Assembly: GCA_958496175.1 (NCBI GenBank) | Contig: OY292275.1 | Location: 21,514,001 to 21,578,000 of the forward strand | Origin: Sisyra terminalis | Lineage: Eukaryota; Arthropoda; Insecta; Neuroptera; Sisyridae | Direction of reading: 5' to 3' | DNA length: 64,000 nucleotides | In this document: piece by piece, positions 25,426-38,020 of the stretch | Layout: the number at the start of each line of letters is the position of its first letter | Position numbering within the stretch: the first letter of the stretch is position 1 | Program-made: the position numbers and the translations under genes | Notes under the pieces: model-generated | Databases searched by the model: none | What the model was told of the DNA's origin: nothing | What the model saw: the letters and a program-made list of their open reading frames with translations, nothing else

Positions 25426-27768
25426 ATGCAGCTCGTACCAATTTTATTATTTTTTAATTTATTTGCAACAATTATAACAGAAGTTACTCGTTATGATAAT
25501 TACCAAGTTCACAGAATTCAACCGAAAAATTCTGATGAAGTGGACAAAATAAAAAAATTAGAAAATTATGGAGTAAGTAAAAAAAATTACTAATAGATAA
25601 ATTTAGTTTGGTTAATAATGATTGTCTGCAATCTATCCAAAGGTATAATCTGTTTCCAAAAACTGTACAACAATCGGAAGGCGGAAAAAAATCCTTCACA
25701 TTTGCTAATTGTTTATTTCGATTGCCTCTTGCAATTTTGAATCCCAGTCATTTCATTTTGAATTTTGTTCATTGCTTTTTGGTAGATTGCATTCATAGCA
25801 TCCCCAAATTTGTATGTAGTTATCCATAATTGAATATTAGTTACTACCATATAGTAATAATAAATAATATTGCCTAATTTCAAACATCATTTTAAATTAA
25901 AACAAAAATAATTAACTAGCAATTATAACTAAGCTCATTTTTTTTATTTTTTAAAGTACGACGTATGGAATTTGGGTTTAAAAGACCAACCTATTGATGT
26001 ATTGGTATCTCCAGAACAATCAAAAAGTTTTTACGAATACCTTAGAACAAATGGATTAGAACACTATGCCATAATAAATGATTTACAAAAGTAAAAAATG
26101 ATTATATAAATGTCAATATTCAGTTATTAATATGTATTACTTTTTTTAAAGAGTGATTGAAAGTGAAAGAAATCCAATGGATTTCAGAACCGGACAAAAA
26201 TCGTTTTTTGAAACCTACCACAACTTAGAAGAGGTGAGTTGATAAATAATTATTATATAAGTTATTCAATAAAACTTTCAAATAGATCAACAAATATTTA
26301 TTTGAAATTGCTGAAAGATATTCAGAAGTTACCTTACTGGTTGGTGGTTCAAGTTACGAAGGTCGAAATATCACAGGAATTAAAATATCTTGCAACCCTG
26401 GTAATAAAGCAGTTTTTATCGAATCAGGTATGTTTTATAAATGTTTTTGCTAATGTTTAATGCACACTGTTCAAGGAAAAATTGTTCTTGAATAATAATT
26501 TATATACTAAACTTAAGCACAATTTTATTTTTATTCGACGAACTTTGAATAGTAGAAAACAAAATTTTAAATCGGGCAACCCCATTGTTCTAAACTATTT
26601 GCCAGACCAACCTATATTATTGATATTTGTTTTTGATATTAAAAAAAATTAAATGTGATTTTTTTGCACGTCTTTCATTTTTAGTATGATTATAGTGTGC
26701 ATTAAACTTTAATTAAAATATGTTCACGGTATTCACATGTACTGTGATCAAGATTGTGATAAAATTTAATTTCTCAATAAATAAAGGAATCCATGCTCGA
26801 GAATGGATAGGACCTGCGACAACTTTATACATTATTAACCAACTTTTAACAAGCCAAGAAACAGATATTAAATATTTAAAAGAAAATTACGATTGGTATA
26901 TTTTTCCATCATTTAACCCTGACGGCTACGAATATACTCACACTAAGGTATTAATAGATTCGAAATTTCAAACAATTTCAATTTAATAAACAATAATTTC
27001 TCTGTACTATTTTAGGATCGATTATGGAGAAAAACAGTAAAGCCTAATAAAATTTGCAAGGGAGCGGATCCCAATAGAAATTGGGACTATCATTGGGGCG
27101 GTATAGTTGATTTTTTATATATCATAATTATGTTGTTATTTTAACATTTTTGTTTAGAACTAGGAGCATCTAAATACGAATGTTCTGAAGCTTATAGAGG
27201 TTCAGAGGCGTTATCCGAACCAGAAATAAGGGCAATGACCAAATTCATAACATCAATACATGAAGATATTCTGATTTATATTTCTTTCCATGCTTACAGC
27301 CAACTATTATTATTTCCATATGGATACACACAAACACATGCTGACAATCATGAACATTTGGTAAACACTTACAACTATAACCAACTATAACTATTATTTC
27401 TATTTTTGTGAAAAAAATTACATTTTAGTTGCAAATAGCAAATGCAACAGCTAATACCTTAGAAAAACGATACGGAACTAGATATACTGTGGGAAACATT
27501 TATGAAGCAATTTGTGAGTGAAAAAGTATCAACCTCTTTGATTATATTAACTATAAAATATATTTTATTAACAGATCCAGCATCAGGTTCCAGTATTGAT
27601 TGGGCCAAAGGACAGCTTCATATTCCGATTGCTTTTACTTATGAGTTCAGAGATACAGGAAAACACGGTTTTATTTTACCATCAGAACAAATAACTCCAA
27701 ATAGTGAAGAAGTTTTAGATTCTTTAGTAACACTTATTAATGAAACGGAAAAATTAGGTTATAATTAA
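25426..27768 (+). CDS. Zinc procarboxypeptidase, M14A family (CP2)
   Basis: Tandem paralogue of CP1. Exons: 25426-25572, 25957-26090, 26152-26233, 26286-26427, 26787-26947, 27016-27100, 27158-27360, 27429-27513 and 27575-27768, giving 410 residues. Signal peptide ([14 protein letters not shown]), activation propeptide, then catalytic domain: H171/E174 (GIHAREW), R243 (DPNRNW), H295 (SFHAYSQ), E370 ([11 protein letters not shown]). The S1' segment ([11 protein letters not shown]) puts isoleucine at the specificity position by my alignment, as in carboxypeptidase A, suggesting cleavage of aliphatic or aromatic C-terminal residues. It has one more intron than CP1 (27361-27428, after EHL). Both genes share the other seven intron positions, so they come from a local duplication with later intron gain or loss. 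Complete and probably active. Confidence 0.93.
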
Positions 27769-28136
27769 TTGATTAAAACTCCATTTATTTCAAAAATATA
27801 ACTTTTTTATTGAACAAACGAAATAATTTATAATTTTATACTATGTATAGTAATATAAGGATTACAGGAAAATGGAAGACATTAATTTAACTTATGGTAT
27901 TTAATATTTTTGGTTGCTCAAAATACATTGTACTTACTTAACTAAAAAATGGTTTCGAAGGCACACTTTTAAGACCCTTCTTCATTTTCATTGGTACTTA
28001 TGGAACTATCGCAATCTTTTCGAAATATTTGAAATACTTTTTCCAAAGATTTGTATTTTAGAATATTTTGAGAACATTTTTCACAGTTATTAGTGTAATT
28101 TCTACAACAGAGTGGCAAATTTGATAAATAGAAACA
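27769..28136. other. Convergent 3' region, CP2 and SNX16-like
   Basis: Holds the 3' UTRs of two genes that run toward each other. Open codons on the minus strand here lie beyond the in-frame stop at 28137-28139 and are not part of the nexin model. Confidence 0.5.
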
Positions 28137-29020
28137 TTAATAATAGGTAGTAAAATACTTGATAAAATCGATGGTCTCATCAATAAAATTTTGTTGACTT
28201 AAAATGTGAGATTCTAACTCGGTAATTCGAAGACTCTTTTCTTTGAGAATGTTTTCCAGAACAGCTATTGCAGCAGAAGATGCCGTATCGTTGGTCCCCT
28301 AAAATATTTTGATTTTATACTCATAAAACTGTTTATGAAAATGTTATTCTTTTTACATGTTCGCCAAATTTTTCTGCTTCAATTGGTGAATTATTCAAAC
28401 AAAAAAATTCTTTAACGTAATCAAGACTTAAAAGTTCATCAGAATTTAAAATTTTATCTACGAAACGTTGCAATCCAGATAATCGTTCATTTAAAAATTC
28501 AATTTCAAAATTATTGCCAAACCAACGCTTTTTCGGTAAAAGGAAAGCGACTTGTGGGTGAGTTGTTTTAATTACTGAAGCGAGACGTACAAAATCTGTA
28601 TATCTTCGATATACAAACCAAGAGTTTCCAGATATTTTATGTTGCACGCATAATTTATAAACCTAAAATATAATATTATTTTCGTCATAAATACTACATA
28701 TTAATTATTAAACTTACCGTAAATTTCGCTCGCTCTTCACTAATTTCATACCCAACAATCGGCACATTAATAGTTTCACTAGTAAATACATCTGGCGTAA
28801 ATAAATTGGTTTCCGAATTACCAAAAGAAGTAATTGTAAAGGTGGATTCGGTATGATCACTTAAAATATAATTGAATGAACACAAAGAAATAAATTCAAA
28901 TGATGTGGCTTACTGATTCAGCAGAGATTTCTCATCTTCGTTTGTTACTTCTTCCGCTGATTCTAATACATTGGAATTATCATTTATATCTGGGAATGAG
29001 ATGAGACCAGTTTGAGACAT
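28137..29020 (-). CDS. Snx16: Sorting nexin 16-like, PX domain protein
   Basis: Endosomal phosphoinositide-binding protein. Exons in reading order are 29020-28914, 28859-28718, 28662-28357 and 28298-28137; phases agree, giving 238 residues. The N-terminal 50 residues are acidic and probably disordered. The PX domain runs from about residue 65 to 180 with the PI3P-binding landmarks RRYTDF, LPKKRWFG and the closing VKEFFCLN, which match SNX16 more closely than other nexins. After it comes a predicted coiled coil (AIAVLENILKEKSLRITELE). Vertebrate SNX16 has about 340 residues, so this version is short at both ends. The stop is supported by the frame, but a spliced longer isoform is possible. Confidence 0.88.
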
Positions 29021-30393
29021 TTCGATTCATTTAAAATAAAATTAAAAATAACTAAAAACAAAGATTAAACAACAAAACCAAATTAAACTTGTAAACTTTT
29101 GACAGCTGTCACTTGTGTGAGCTGTTTAACATTCACGACAATCAAAATGTTTTGAAATTAAATTTTTTTAAAAAAAGATCTCGTTTTTTCTTTTAAAGAT
29201 AATGACCATAATAATTAACTTGTTTTTATAGAAATATAAATTTACTTTTTAATTTAATTTGAAATCAAATGTTTGTATACTTTGTATATGTTTCATATAT
29301 TATTTTGACTCACGTCGTACATATACAGACCAATACAGACTATTTGCCGAGATTTAAAAAGTATTAAAAGTAATTTAATCGAAGGTAGTTGAGTTTAATT
29401 AGTTTGATACATTTTACAACTAATCCATTTTTTGGCGTGAAATGTTTTTAAAATTGCTATAAAATGTAGGATTTCATGAAAAGAAACTTCAGTGCTATAG
29501 TTTTTACTTAGTGTTATGAATTGTCTATATCGTTAATCCCAGAGAAGAGTTTTTCTTCTCTGGTCAATATATGTGTTGAGTTAAATAATTTTTTAATTGT
29601 TAAAATTGATAGATCTGGAGATATATCTTTCTTGCACCCTAAAGTTAATCCCCCATTTGTTGGTTTTTATTTTTTTTAAAGCTGATCTAGTTCTTTATCG
29701 AGAATTAACAACTTTGAAAATTAGAAACCTTAGAAATCTAAAGATAGCTTCTCCTTATTAGAAATATAGTTTCTTCCTTGCAGTTGATGTACTTCTGTAG
29801 AATTTGGGTTTGTTCGCCTAAGATCGATATTCGATTATTTGTATTTTTTAAATAAAAGTAAAAAAATAATTTAAATGAATATATTTGCAAAATCCATTTT
29901 ATCGCATAAAAAGCGATTCTGCTATAGGGCTGTTTTTCGTTAAATCAAGGGCTGTGAGTCCAGACACAGTCATTTTTTAAATTTAAAAAGTTAACATTTT
30001 ATAACTAACAAAATTGTTCCTAACAAATACAAAAAATAGAAATAAAACGAAAATTTGATTTGAAATAACGTGAATAGCTATCCAAGATGCAGAAAATTTG
30101 AGTTCTTTGACAATAATGGAAGGTAAAATTGAAAATAAAAGAGGACCGAACAGAATAAAATGTTCATGTTGGAGAATGTGAAACACTGGATAGATCTAGA
30201 TTCACATTCGCTTCTAAGATTAGCACAATACGGGAAACGATTTGTTGAAGTAGTCGTCAAGCTCCTTTAAGACGGCATTTTATCTCTAAGGAAAAGAATG
30301 AAAAAAAAAAACAAAAAATTGTTGTTAAAAACTTTTTCAGTAAAAAGACTGATTTTTACAAATTTTAATGAATGTTACTTAAAATAAAATAAA
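29021..30393. other. Spacer between SNX16-like and QTRT2
   Basis: Holds the promoter of the nexin gene and the 3' UTR of QTRT2. There is a 10-bp hairpin with a 5-base loop at 29541-29565 (ccagagaaga / tcttctctgg). Minus open frames at 29983-30260 are not supported. Confidence 0.5.
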
Positions 30394-31814
30394 TTAAGTG
30401 TTCACACTATTGTTGTATGATGTATCTCCTTCATCGTTATATTCATTCAAATCATTTGGTTTTGGTTTCGGTTCCTTCTTGGTCAATAGGCTAGTTTGAT
30501 ATTGTTCGTATTGTCCTTTTATTAAAGCTTTCAACTCTTCAATTTGACCATTCTTAATAGCAGCACGTATATGCTTGAAGAAATTTAAATAGTGGTGTAA
30601 ATTATGAATTGTCAATAAAACCGAACCGAGTAATTCTTGAACATTAAGCAAATGATAAATGTAAGCTCGAGTATGCTTTCGGCAAGCTAAACATTGGCAG
30701 TTAGTTAGGAGGGATTCAAAACTGTTTGCATACACGCTATCGCGTAGGTTTATTTCAAATGGGTTTTGTACGTTTCTGTGGATTTCTTTCGAAATTTCTA
30801 AGTCAAAATTAAATGTTAAAGCAGCCGATCGTTCTGTTACAATGTATGGATATGAAGAATCGAAGACATCTACACCCAATGTGACTAACTCAATGACTGC
30901 TAAAGGGTTCCAACACCCATGCACGGCGCGTACTTTATCATCTGGTAAAACTGAAAGTGTATCGGCGAGTAATGGTTTTATATTGTCAAAGTTAATCATT
31001 TCAATTTCGGGACCATTATTGTGTAACCCATCAATCAAATATCCTCCAATTTTAGGCGCAAAAGCGCTGTTTAATAAGTACTGTATACAACGTCGTCGTT
31101 CTTCAGATCGATAACCGCCAGCTATTGGAGCAATTATTAATTTATCGTTGAAGATTTTATTCTCATTAATTCTTTCAAAGCATTTGGTAAAAAAGTTTAT
31201 TGTTTGATCTACAGACTTTTTGACTCGTTTTTTAGAACTCGACAAATTTGTATCACCATCAGAAAGCAAACAGAACATGTCTGGTTTAAACGCTTCTATC
31301 ATTTCCATATATCTTAAAATAAAATAAGTCATATTATTGAATTGCTTGTAATTTATTTTCATAAATTACTTTTCAACTGTTATCGCTACTTTGCCTGCTT
31401 TAGTCCAAATTGGAATAGCATCTTCTTTGTGATATCCCGGTGGTGTATAGTCCCCCGGGTCTTGAATTGTTACATAAGTAAGATATTCAGTTAGGCCAAC
31501 AAAATCTGCCAAAGGTCTATCCCAACCGGCCATTGGTTGAATAAATTGAACCGTACTCACAAGTGGTACTTGAATACCTTGACTTTCAGTACTTATTAAT
31601 TGTAACACTTCATGTGTAATGTGTGGGATACTTCCACCCTACAATTAAATATCAAATATAATTACAGAATATGAAGTTATTTGAATAAAACAACCTTTGT
31701 ATAAAGCATAACTACGGGTGTTTCCAGGTTAAGTTTCGGAAGTCTTTCAACATGGTCAAGTAATCCCACTCGTGCTTTATTTATTTTGGAGATGTTTAAA
31801 ACTCGGAATTTCAT
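30394..31814 (-). CDS. Qtrt2: Queuine tRNA-ribosyltransferase accessory subunit 2
   Basis: Non-catalytic partner of QTRT1 in the heterodimer that swaps guanine for queuine at the wobble position of tRNAs with GUN anticodons, at mitochondria and in the cytoplasm. Exons are 31814-31695, 31638-31370 and 31312-30394; phases agree, giving 435 residues (human protein 415). The zinc site is C335, C337, C340 and H366 (NCQCLAC...TIHNLHH), with the spacing of the human subunit. Other marks are PMAGWDRPLADFVGL and IAPIAGGYRSEERRRC. The C-terminus is a charged, probably disordered tail. The start ATG at 31814 gives the expected MKFRVLN opening. Function assigned by homology with high confidence. Confidence 0.95.
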
Positions 31815-32537
31815 TATGCATTTACGTGAAAACAATCTAGTTTGTAATTTGAAATGGTATTAAATTCATATAGTTTATAATGTTTGCCAATTTACGTTTA
31901 CATGTTATTAGTATGACAGGCACGTGTATTCGATCAAAGGTGCGCATGTATTTCAGTTTCAAATAGAAAACAGAATTTTCAGGGAAAGAAGATAAAGAAT
32001 TTTCAATTTAAAATCTAAAAAAACACTATCAAACTACTATAATCATCAAAATCATAATATCTTTGAACTTTTCAAACTTAAATTGTTAAAATATGTAAAC
32101 TTAATGCCAATTTTTCAATCACTGTACAATAATCAGCCGATTCAATAAATGCCCCCTGTGACGTCATTTTCCCGCATGCTTTTTCAAATGATGCGACCTG
32201 TGTATTTTATAAAACTTGATATTGCGTTGGTTGCGATCCATTGTCATCATCGCAATATTTGGTTATGTGAATGTTCATTTCTGAAATAACTTGAAATAAA
32301 AATTGAAAAAAATAATAAATACTTAATAAGTAATCAACATATTACATAAGTGACATAGTTACAACAAGTTATATTAAATTTATAGAATTTATTGTTGGTA
32401 AAATAAATTATATTTTGTCAAACCGGCTACTAAATTATTAAGTATTTAATTGTTAGGATATATTTATTTTTTAAATTTATTTTAATAGTAACTAAACCAC
32501 GACCAACAATTCGATTGATATATCATATCAAACAAAA
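31815..32537. promoter_or_regulatory. Shared 5' region of divergent QTRT2 and MDP-1
   Basis: 723 bases between the two start codons, so probably a bidirectional promoter zone. It contains a perfect cAMP-response-type palindrome TGACGTCA at 32159-32166 inside the least AT-rich part (32150-32190). No TATA is obvious for either gene. Confidence 0.5.
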
Positions 32538-35196
32538 ATGAAACCACAATTAATTGTTTTTGATCTCGGTAAGTTGGGAATTATCAAATAATATTTTTTT
32601 TTTATTGTTAAGCTTGGTTAAGCTAATCAATTTATGACACAATTTATATTTTCTATTTAATTTATTCAATTCTAAAACCACAAACCCATTGTTTAAAAGA
32701 CTCCTTTTAAACGGAGTAGATTTTGAAGCCGTTTTTTATTATAACAATAAGATGATGAAGATGATAGATAGTGCATTATCAAAACGTTGAAACCCCCGTA
32801 AGCATGTGACAGGAAATTAAAAATATGACCCATATGACCATTATTATAGGAAGTTAACTCTAGTCACTGGAAAATATTTTTTTGAAATTTAAAGTTTTTG
32901 TCAACTACCGATTTGGTAGTTGACTCCATTAGGTGCTTTTTAAGAGAACAGGTTTCATAGTTTCATATGGTACCGATGATACTCATAGATTGAATACTTT
33001 TTAATCACCTGGATCATCGGTTACATATACTTATTGCTTTATGTCATTCTCTTCCTTATCAACTCATTGTTAAGATTATTCAAAAAATCATCTTCAAGAG
33101 TCTTTGTTTTAAAGTTGTCTCTTAAGTATAATTAGGTATACCTATATTCTAAAAAATAATGTTTCCGATTGATTGAATTAGTATGACTTATTAACATCAT
33201 ATTTTCGAAATCAATTGTTGGATTGCCAAATTTTGTACAATTTTTATTTAAAATAAAACTATAAGTATGTATCAGTTTCTCTTATTTCTTACATGTACCC
33301 ATATACAATTATAGTTTTTCTGTGCACATTTACATTTTTGACCCAATTTCTTGATGGTATTTATTTTAGGATGACATCAGTTCGATTTTACTATTTTAAA
33401 GTTTTGTTACTGAGTCGCGTTTCATTCTTGGAGCTACCATACAGGGACCTATGAATAGCATAAGGTACTTCTCGTAGGAAGGGGGGTACGAAATTTTCCA
33501 CCTATTCGTTCGGCATATTTGCTTATTGTTCGGGGACCGATTGCGAATCAAACTAAAGTCAAAAAAATCAAAAAAAAGTCTATTTCTTCTTTTAATTTAA
33601 CATTAAAACGGTATTAATGGTTTTAGTATGCTATGTTGTATTTGATAGCAGTAATTAGAAATATACTATGCATATATGCAAAATTTTGGTTTAGATATAT
33701 AGGATGCAGATCAATTTATGAAAATAAATCAAGTGAAAGTAAAATATTTCTTTCCTAAAACTCCCTTTTACTCGTGAATAAAATTATTGTAATTTTGTTG
33801 AAAATTTGACATCAAAAATTTCCATGCGATCCCAATAGTTTTCTTACACGGTATATTAGTACCTATTGAAAATAAATAAAAGCTTTTTCGAAAATATGAT
33901 TTTCAATTTTTGAATAATTTTACCTTTAAAGCAAAACTTTTACTAAAGCAAAAAAATGTTTTGGATCATCGTTTATTTAATTTGGGCGTAGGACCTTGTT
34001 ACAAAATTTAGAGGCATTTTGAAATCATTACATTTAAAATGCCTTAATAACTTAAAATAACTTCTAATGGGTTTTTTGAATATTTTAAATGCCTTTTTTA
34101 ACAGGGATGAATAGCATCTACTTACTTTCTCTTCCATTTCATCTAAAATATGTAATTTGCCTCAGAGTTACTCTAGATTTCTAGAATGCTTTAAACGCAA
34201 AAAATATTTGGAATTGGTGGTATTTAAAAATTTTACAAACAACTATTCTTGAAAGAGTGATTTTATTATATTAAAAGCCTCGTTTTTTATGATATATATT
34301 GACTGTTATTGGACAGTTATTGAAGATAATGTGTCAAGTTTGTATTCAACTATTCCAATTATAACATTGAATTGTGTATATTTATTTACATACATATATT
34401 GTATAATTCAATTACTAATGTAATTGATTTTTTCATATTACGACAATATAGTTTGGGGGCGGGGGAGAGAAGAGTATCGGGGTTATTACCTTTTTAAAGG
34501 TCATCAATTTTAGTTAAAAAGTTATTCCTATAAATTTAGATTAGAAGGATTTACTCTTTCATCATAACTTGAAAAGTAAATAAAAAAGGAATTGTTTATG
34601 TTTCACATTGCATTTTTTCTTACAGATTACACATTATGGCCTTTTTGGGTAGATACGCATATTTTACATCCATGCAGAATGTCTGGGTAAATACACACTT
34701 TTATAATCAATTGAACTTAAATATTAAACTCTTTTCATGTTTAGATCAAAGGTTGTGGATGCTCGTGGTGCTGAAGTAAAACATTATCCAGAAGTACCTT
34801 TGGTCTTAAGAAGTTTACATGCTAGAGGTTACCGTTTAGGAATTGCATCTCGAACGGGAGAAATTGAAGGCGCTAAACAGTTAATAGACTTTTTTGGGTG
34901 GACTAAATATTTTACTTACAGAGCAATTTATCCAGGTTGCAAAGTTAAACATTTTCAACAGTAAGATTTTGTTAACTAAATAAAAACAAACATTTATTAA
35001 CAAAAATTTTTTTTATAGATTTAAAAACGAATCCGGATTTAGTTTTGATGAAATGTTATTCTTTGATGATGAAGAACGCAATATTTATGATGTTAGTAAT
35101 ATTGGAGTAACGTCTATTTTAGTATCCAGTGGCGTCGACCAACGTATTGTGGACAAAGGTCTCAAAAAATTTGCTGAAGATCATTCAAATGTGTAA
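32538..35196 (+). CDS. Mdp1: Magnesium-dependent phosphatase 1 (HAD family)
   Basis: HAD-type phosphatase acting on phosphotyrosine and sugar phosphates, thought to repair fructosamine-type protein damage. Exons are 32538-32568, 34626-34686, 34745-34960 and 35019-35196; phases agree, giving 161 residues, the normal size. Motif 1 is FDLDYTLWP (D9 nucleophile, D11 acid/base). Motif 2 is in ASRTGE. Motif 3 is a lysine in KVKHF. Motif 4 is FFDDEERN, which binds Mg. The first intron (2057 bases) is long for this cluster, the others are only about 58 bases. Its stop lies 58 bases from the RECQL stop on the other strand. Confidence 0.95.
32569..34625 (+). other. Long first intron of MDP-1
   Basis: Mostly AT-rich. 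A less AT-rich island at about 33405-33550 (near gggacctatgaatagc and gttcggggaccgattgcg) and a G-run at 34453-34468 stand out, but I could not assign them to a repeat or exon. Confidence 0.5.
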
Positions 35197-35227
35197 AGAA
35201 ATATTCGGAAGTAAATAATAATTTATA

Positions 35228-35236
35228 TTTATTAAA
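35228..35236. terminator. Overlapping poly(A) signals of MDP-1 and RECQL
   Basis: The minus strand reads AATAAA at 35233-35228, 22 bases after the RECQL stop. The plus strand reads ATTAAA at 35231-35236, 35 bases after the MDP-1 stop. The two hexamers overlap by three bases, so the convergent 3' UTRs probably overlap too. Confidence 0.5.
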
Positions 35237-35254
35237 AAATTGTTATTGATTATT

Positions 35255-37479
35255 TTAGTCACATAAATCGATAATCTTTGAAATTTTATTTGATTTAGAT
35301 GATTTAATGCTAGTTTTTCGTTTCAAAGACTTTTCGGAAGTCTCAGAAGAGGATGAAGTTCGCTTTGATATTAGCATTTTAATTTTATAATTGTTTTCTG
35401 AAGCTAAAACCGCTTTTGCTCCCCGTCGTATATAACTTATAGTACTATATGCAGTAAAATGAAAATCTTCTTTTAGATAATCGTTTACTAATAGATAACA
35501 AAAAATTTGCTCTCCAGTTTCTCGATTGAATGATGGAGGGTTGATGTCTTTTATACGTAGTTTTGTGTCTCCTTTATGGAACCTAATAGAAAAAATAAAA
35601 TAATATTTATTTGATGAAATTTTTGTGAAATATTCATACCATGAATCTAAAAGTTTGATCGGTGTTAATCGAACATCTAAACTAGCTGCATGGTTTAAAA
35701 TTTTTAATAAATTTTGGCAGTGTTCTACGATGTCAATTTCTTTTGTTGTATATTCAAATCTACAATGGTCGCACATTTTGTTGCATAAACACGGTTCCCA
35801 AATTTCATCAAAATATTTCGCAATTATTGACCGACGGCACCTAAAAATTGATTATATATAAGGATATTTGATTTAATTACCAATAAATATTTAAAAATAT
35901 ACATTTTTGCATCGATGCAGTATTTAGCCATATTGTATAAATTTGTTAACCCAGTTTGATTTGAAAAAACCATGCCACTCAATCGAAAAATATCGGAAAG
36001 TTTAAAAAATAAAATACAGTCAGCGTTTTTATCATCTCGACCCGCGCGGCCACTTTCTTGGTAAAAATTTTCTATACTTTTTGGGATTGTGTGATGAATA
36101 ACAAATCTTACATCTGATTTATCTATAGAAGTATTATTTTGTAATAATAAAGTAATTTGCGTTTATATGAACTAGTTTTACCAATTCCCATTCCAAAAGC
36201 AATTGTTGCAACGACTACTTGATAAGTGTTTGAGTGCCATTTCATATGTATTTGACTTCGAACATCTGCGTCTAATTCTGCATGGTAACATCCTACTTTT
36301 AGACCCCGAGATCTTAATTCTTTTCCTAATTCCGTACATTCTTTAATAGTGTTAGTGTATATTATGCCAGATTGGCCTTCATACTTATTCGTAAGCAAAT
36401 TTTCTAATACATTTACAAATTCGTCTTGAGTGGAAGGTTTCGGTAAAACCTCATAGAATAAATTTGGTCGATTGAATGAAGCACGTAATACTAAACAACC
36501 AGAAATATCCAACATTTTTTGTACATCTACTAAAATATTCGAAGTAGCTGTAGCAGTTAGACCTATCAGAGGAGTTTTTGGGAACATTGATTTTAAAACA
36601 CCTAGAAATTTGTAATCAGGACGAAAATCATGCCCCCATTGAGAACAACAGTGCACTTCATCTATTGCTATTCGATCGAGAGCATTTCGCAAATAACATT
36701 TTTGTAGAGATGACATAAAACGTTTACTCTTCGCCATTCGTTCAGGAGTAACGTAGATCAGTTTTATAGAATGTGAACCACTTGTTAATGTATCATGAAC
36801 CATTTTTGTCACGTCTTTAGTTGTGTTTGCATTTATCATTACAGCGTTTACATTTAACTTCTTTAAAGCCATCACTTGATCCTCCATTAATGAAATAAGA
36901 GGTGAAATAACTAACGTAACGCCTGGAACATACAGTTATAGTTTACAGTTACATTTCGATTAAATTAATAGAACATGTACCTTTTGTTACAGTAGCAGGT
37001 AGTTGATAGCATAAACTTTTGCCTCCACCAGTTGGCATTAAAAGAATTACATCTTGTCCAGATAATATAGCATTGATACATGCGAGTTGCTTATCTCGGA
37101 ACGATTTTAATTTAAAAACATTTTGTAATACATCTTTAATTTTATCGCTCCATTGGAAATCTAGAATTGTTCAAATTTGGTATATTATAACGCTTATAAC
37201 TGATTTAAATAATTTGTGTTTCATATAATACTTGAATTAATCCAATCTTTTTGTGACAACTTTTCTTGTTTAGAAAGAAGTATTGCATTATGGGCTTTTT
37301 CCCGTGCTGCGATCAAAGTATTAAGTCTTTGATTTATTTCTTCTCGTTTAATTTTTAGATTTTTAATTTCTAAATCATATGCGGCTAGAACTTCTTCTGG
37401 AGTTCCTGTAAAACTAGTTATTTTATAAAATCTTAATTACTATAAAAATGTGAAATTAAAGATAACCTGCAATTTCCAT
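35255..37479 (-). CDS. RecQL: ATP-dependent DNA helicase Q1 (RECQ1-like)
   Basis: 3'-5' superfamily 2 helicase acting in DNA repair and fork restart. Exons in reading order are 37479-37467, 37405-37232, 37160-36981, 36922-36182, 36122-35903, 35840-35640 and 35582-35255; phases agree, giving 618 residues (human RECQL 649). An N-terminal coiled coil covers about residues 10-50. Walker A is MPTGGGKS (K110), motif II is DEVH at 210-213 followed by [14 protein letters not shown], and motif III is GLTATAT. Motif V is [13 protein letters not shown] and motif VI is SGRAGRD. The RecQ-C zinc cysteines are in [15 protein letters not shown]. The winged helix ends in [18 protein letters not shown] Ser/Lys-rich tail ([13 protein letters not shown]) may be a nuclear localisation signal. 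The 57-base last intron carries no in-frame stop. Confidence 0.95.
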
Positions 37480-38020
37480 CGCGGTTTATTATTAATAGTA
37501 TTTGTTAAATAAATTAAATGATCTCTTAATTTGATGTAATTAAACTTTTGTCAAAATTCAAATTGATGTTTGACAAGTTTGACAAACATCGGAAATACTA
37601 GAACGAACCAACTAGAATGATTGGAATAATTCCGAACAATTCCCTACGAAAGAAAAGTGTAAGAAAGTATAAATTCAATGATGCAAACCGCAAACCAGTT
37701 AACGTGCTTTGGTTGTATATCTAACAGGGGTCATTATAGACTGCTTATTTTTCAGGCCTATATTCTCTAGCTCAGGGGTCAGTAATCAGCGCCTTAGTAG
37801 AATCATACTTTATGATTAGTAATCTATTAGTACATGGATGATTATTTTACAAATTCTAAAATTAGATAGAAAAAAATTTATAAAAAATATTTTTAAAAAT
37901 TTGATTTTTATGTCAATATTTGTATTTGTCAGTATTTGCGTAACTAAATTTTACCAATATGATAGTACCCCAAAAAAATTTATTTTGGACGAATTATAAG
38001 AATGATTTATAATTTTGAAT
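37480..38020. other. Upstream flank of RECQL
   Basis: Should contain the RECQL promoter. Near 37780-37800 is ctcaggggtcagtaatcagc, which looks like a hAT-type transposon end without a detected partner. Confidence 0.4.

Noticed and set aside
30842..31114. Plus-strand open frame of 90 codons
   Set aside because: Antisense to the large QTRT2 exon.
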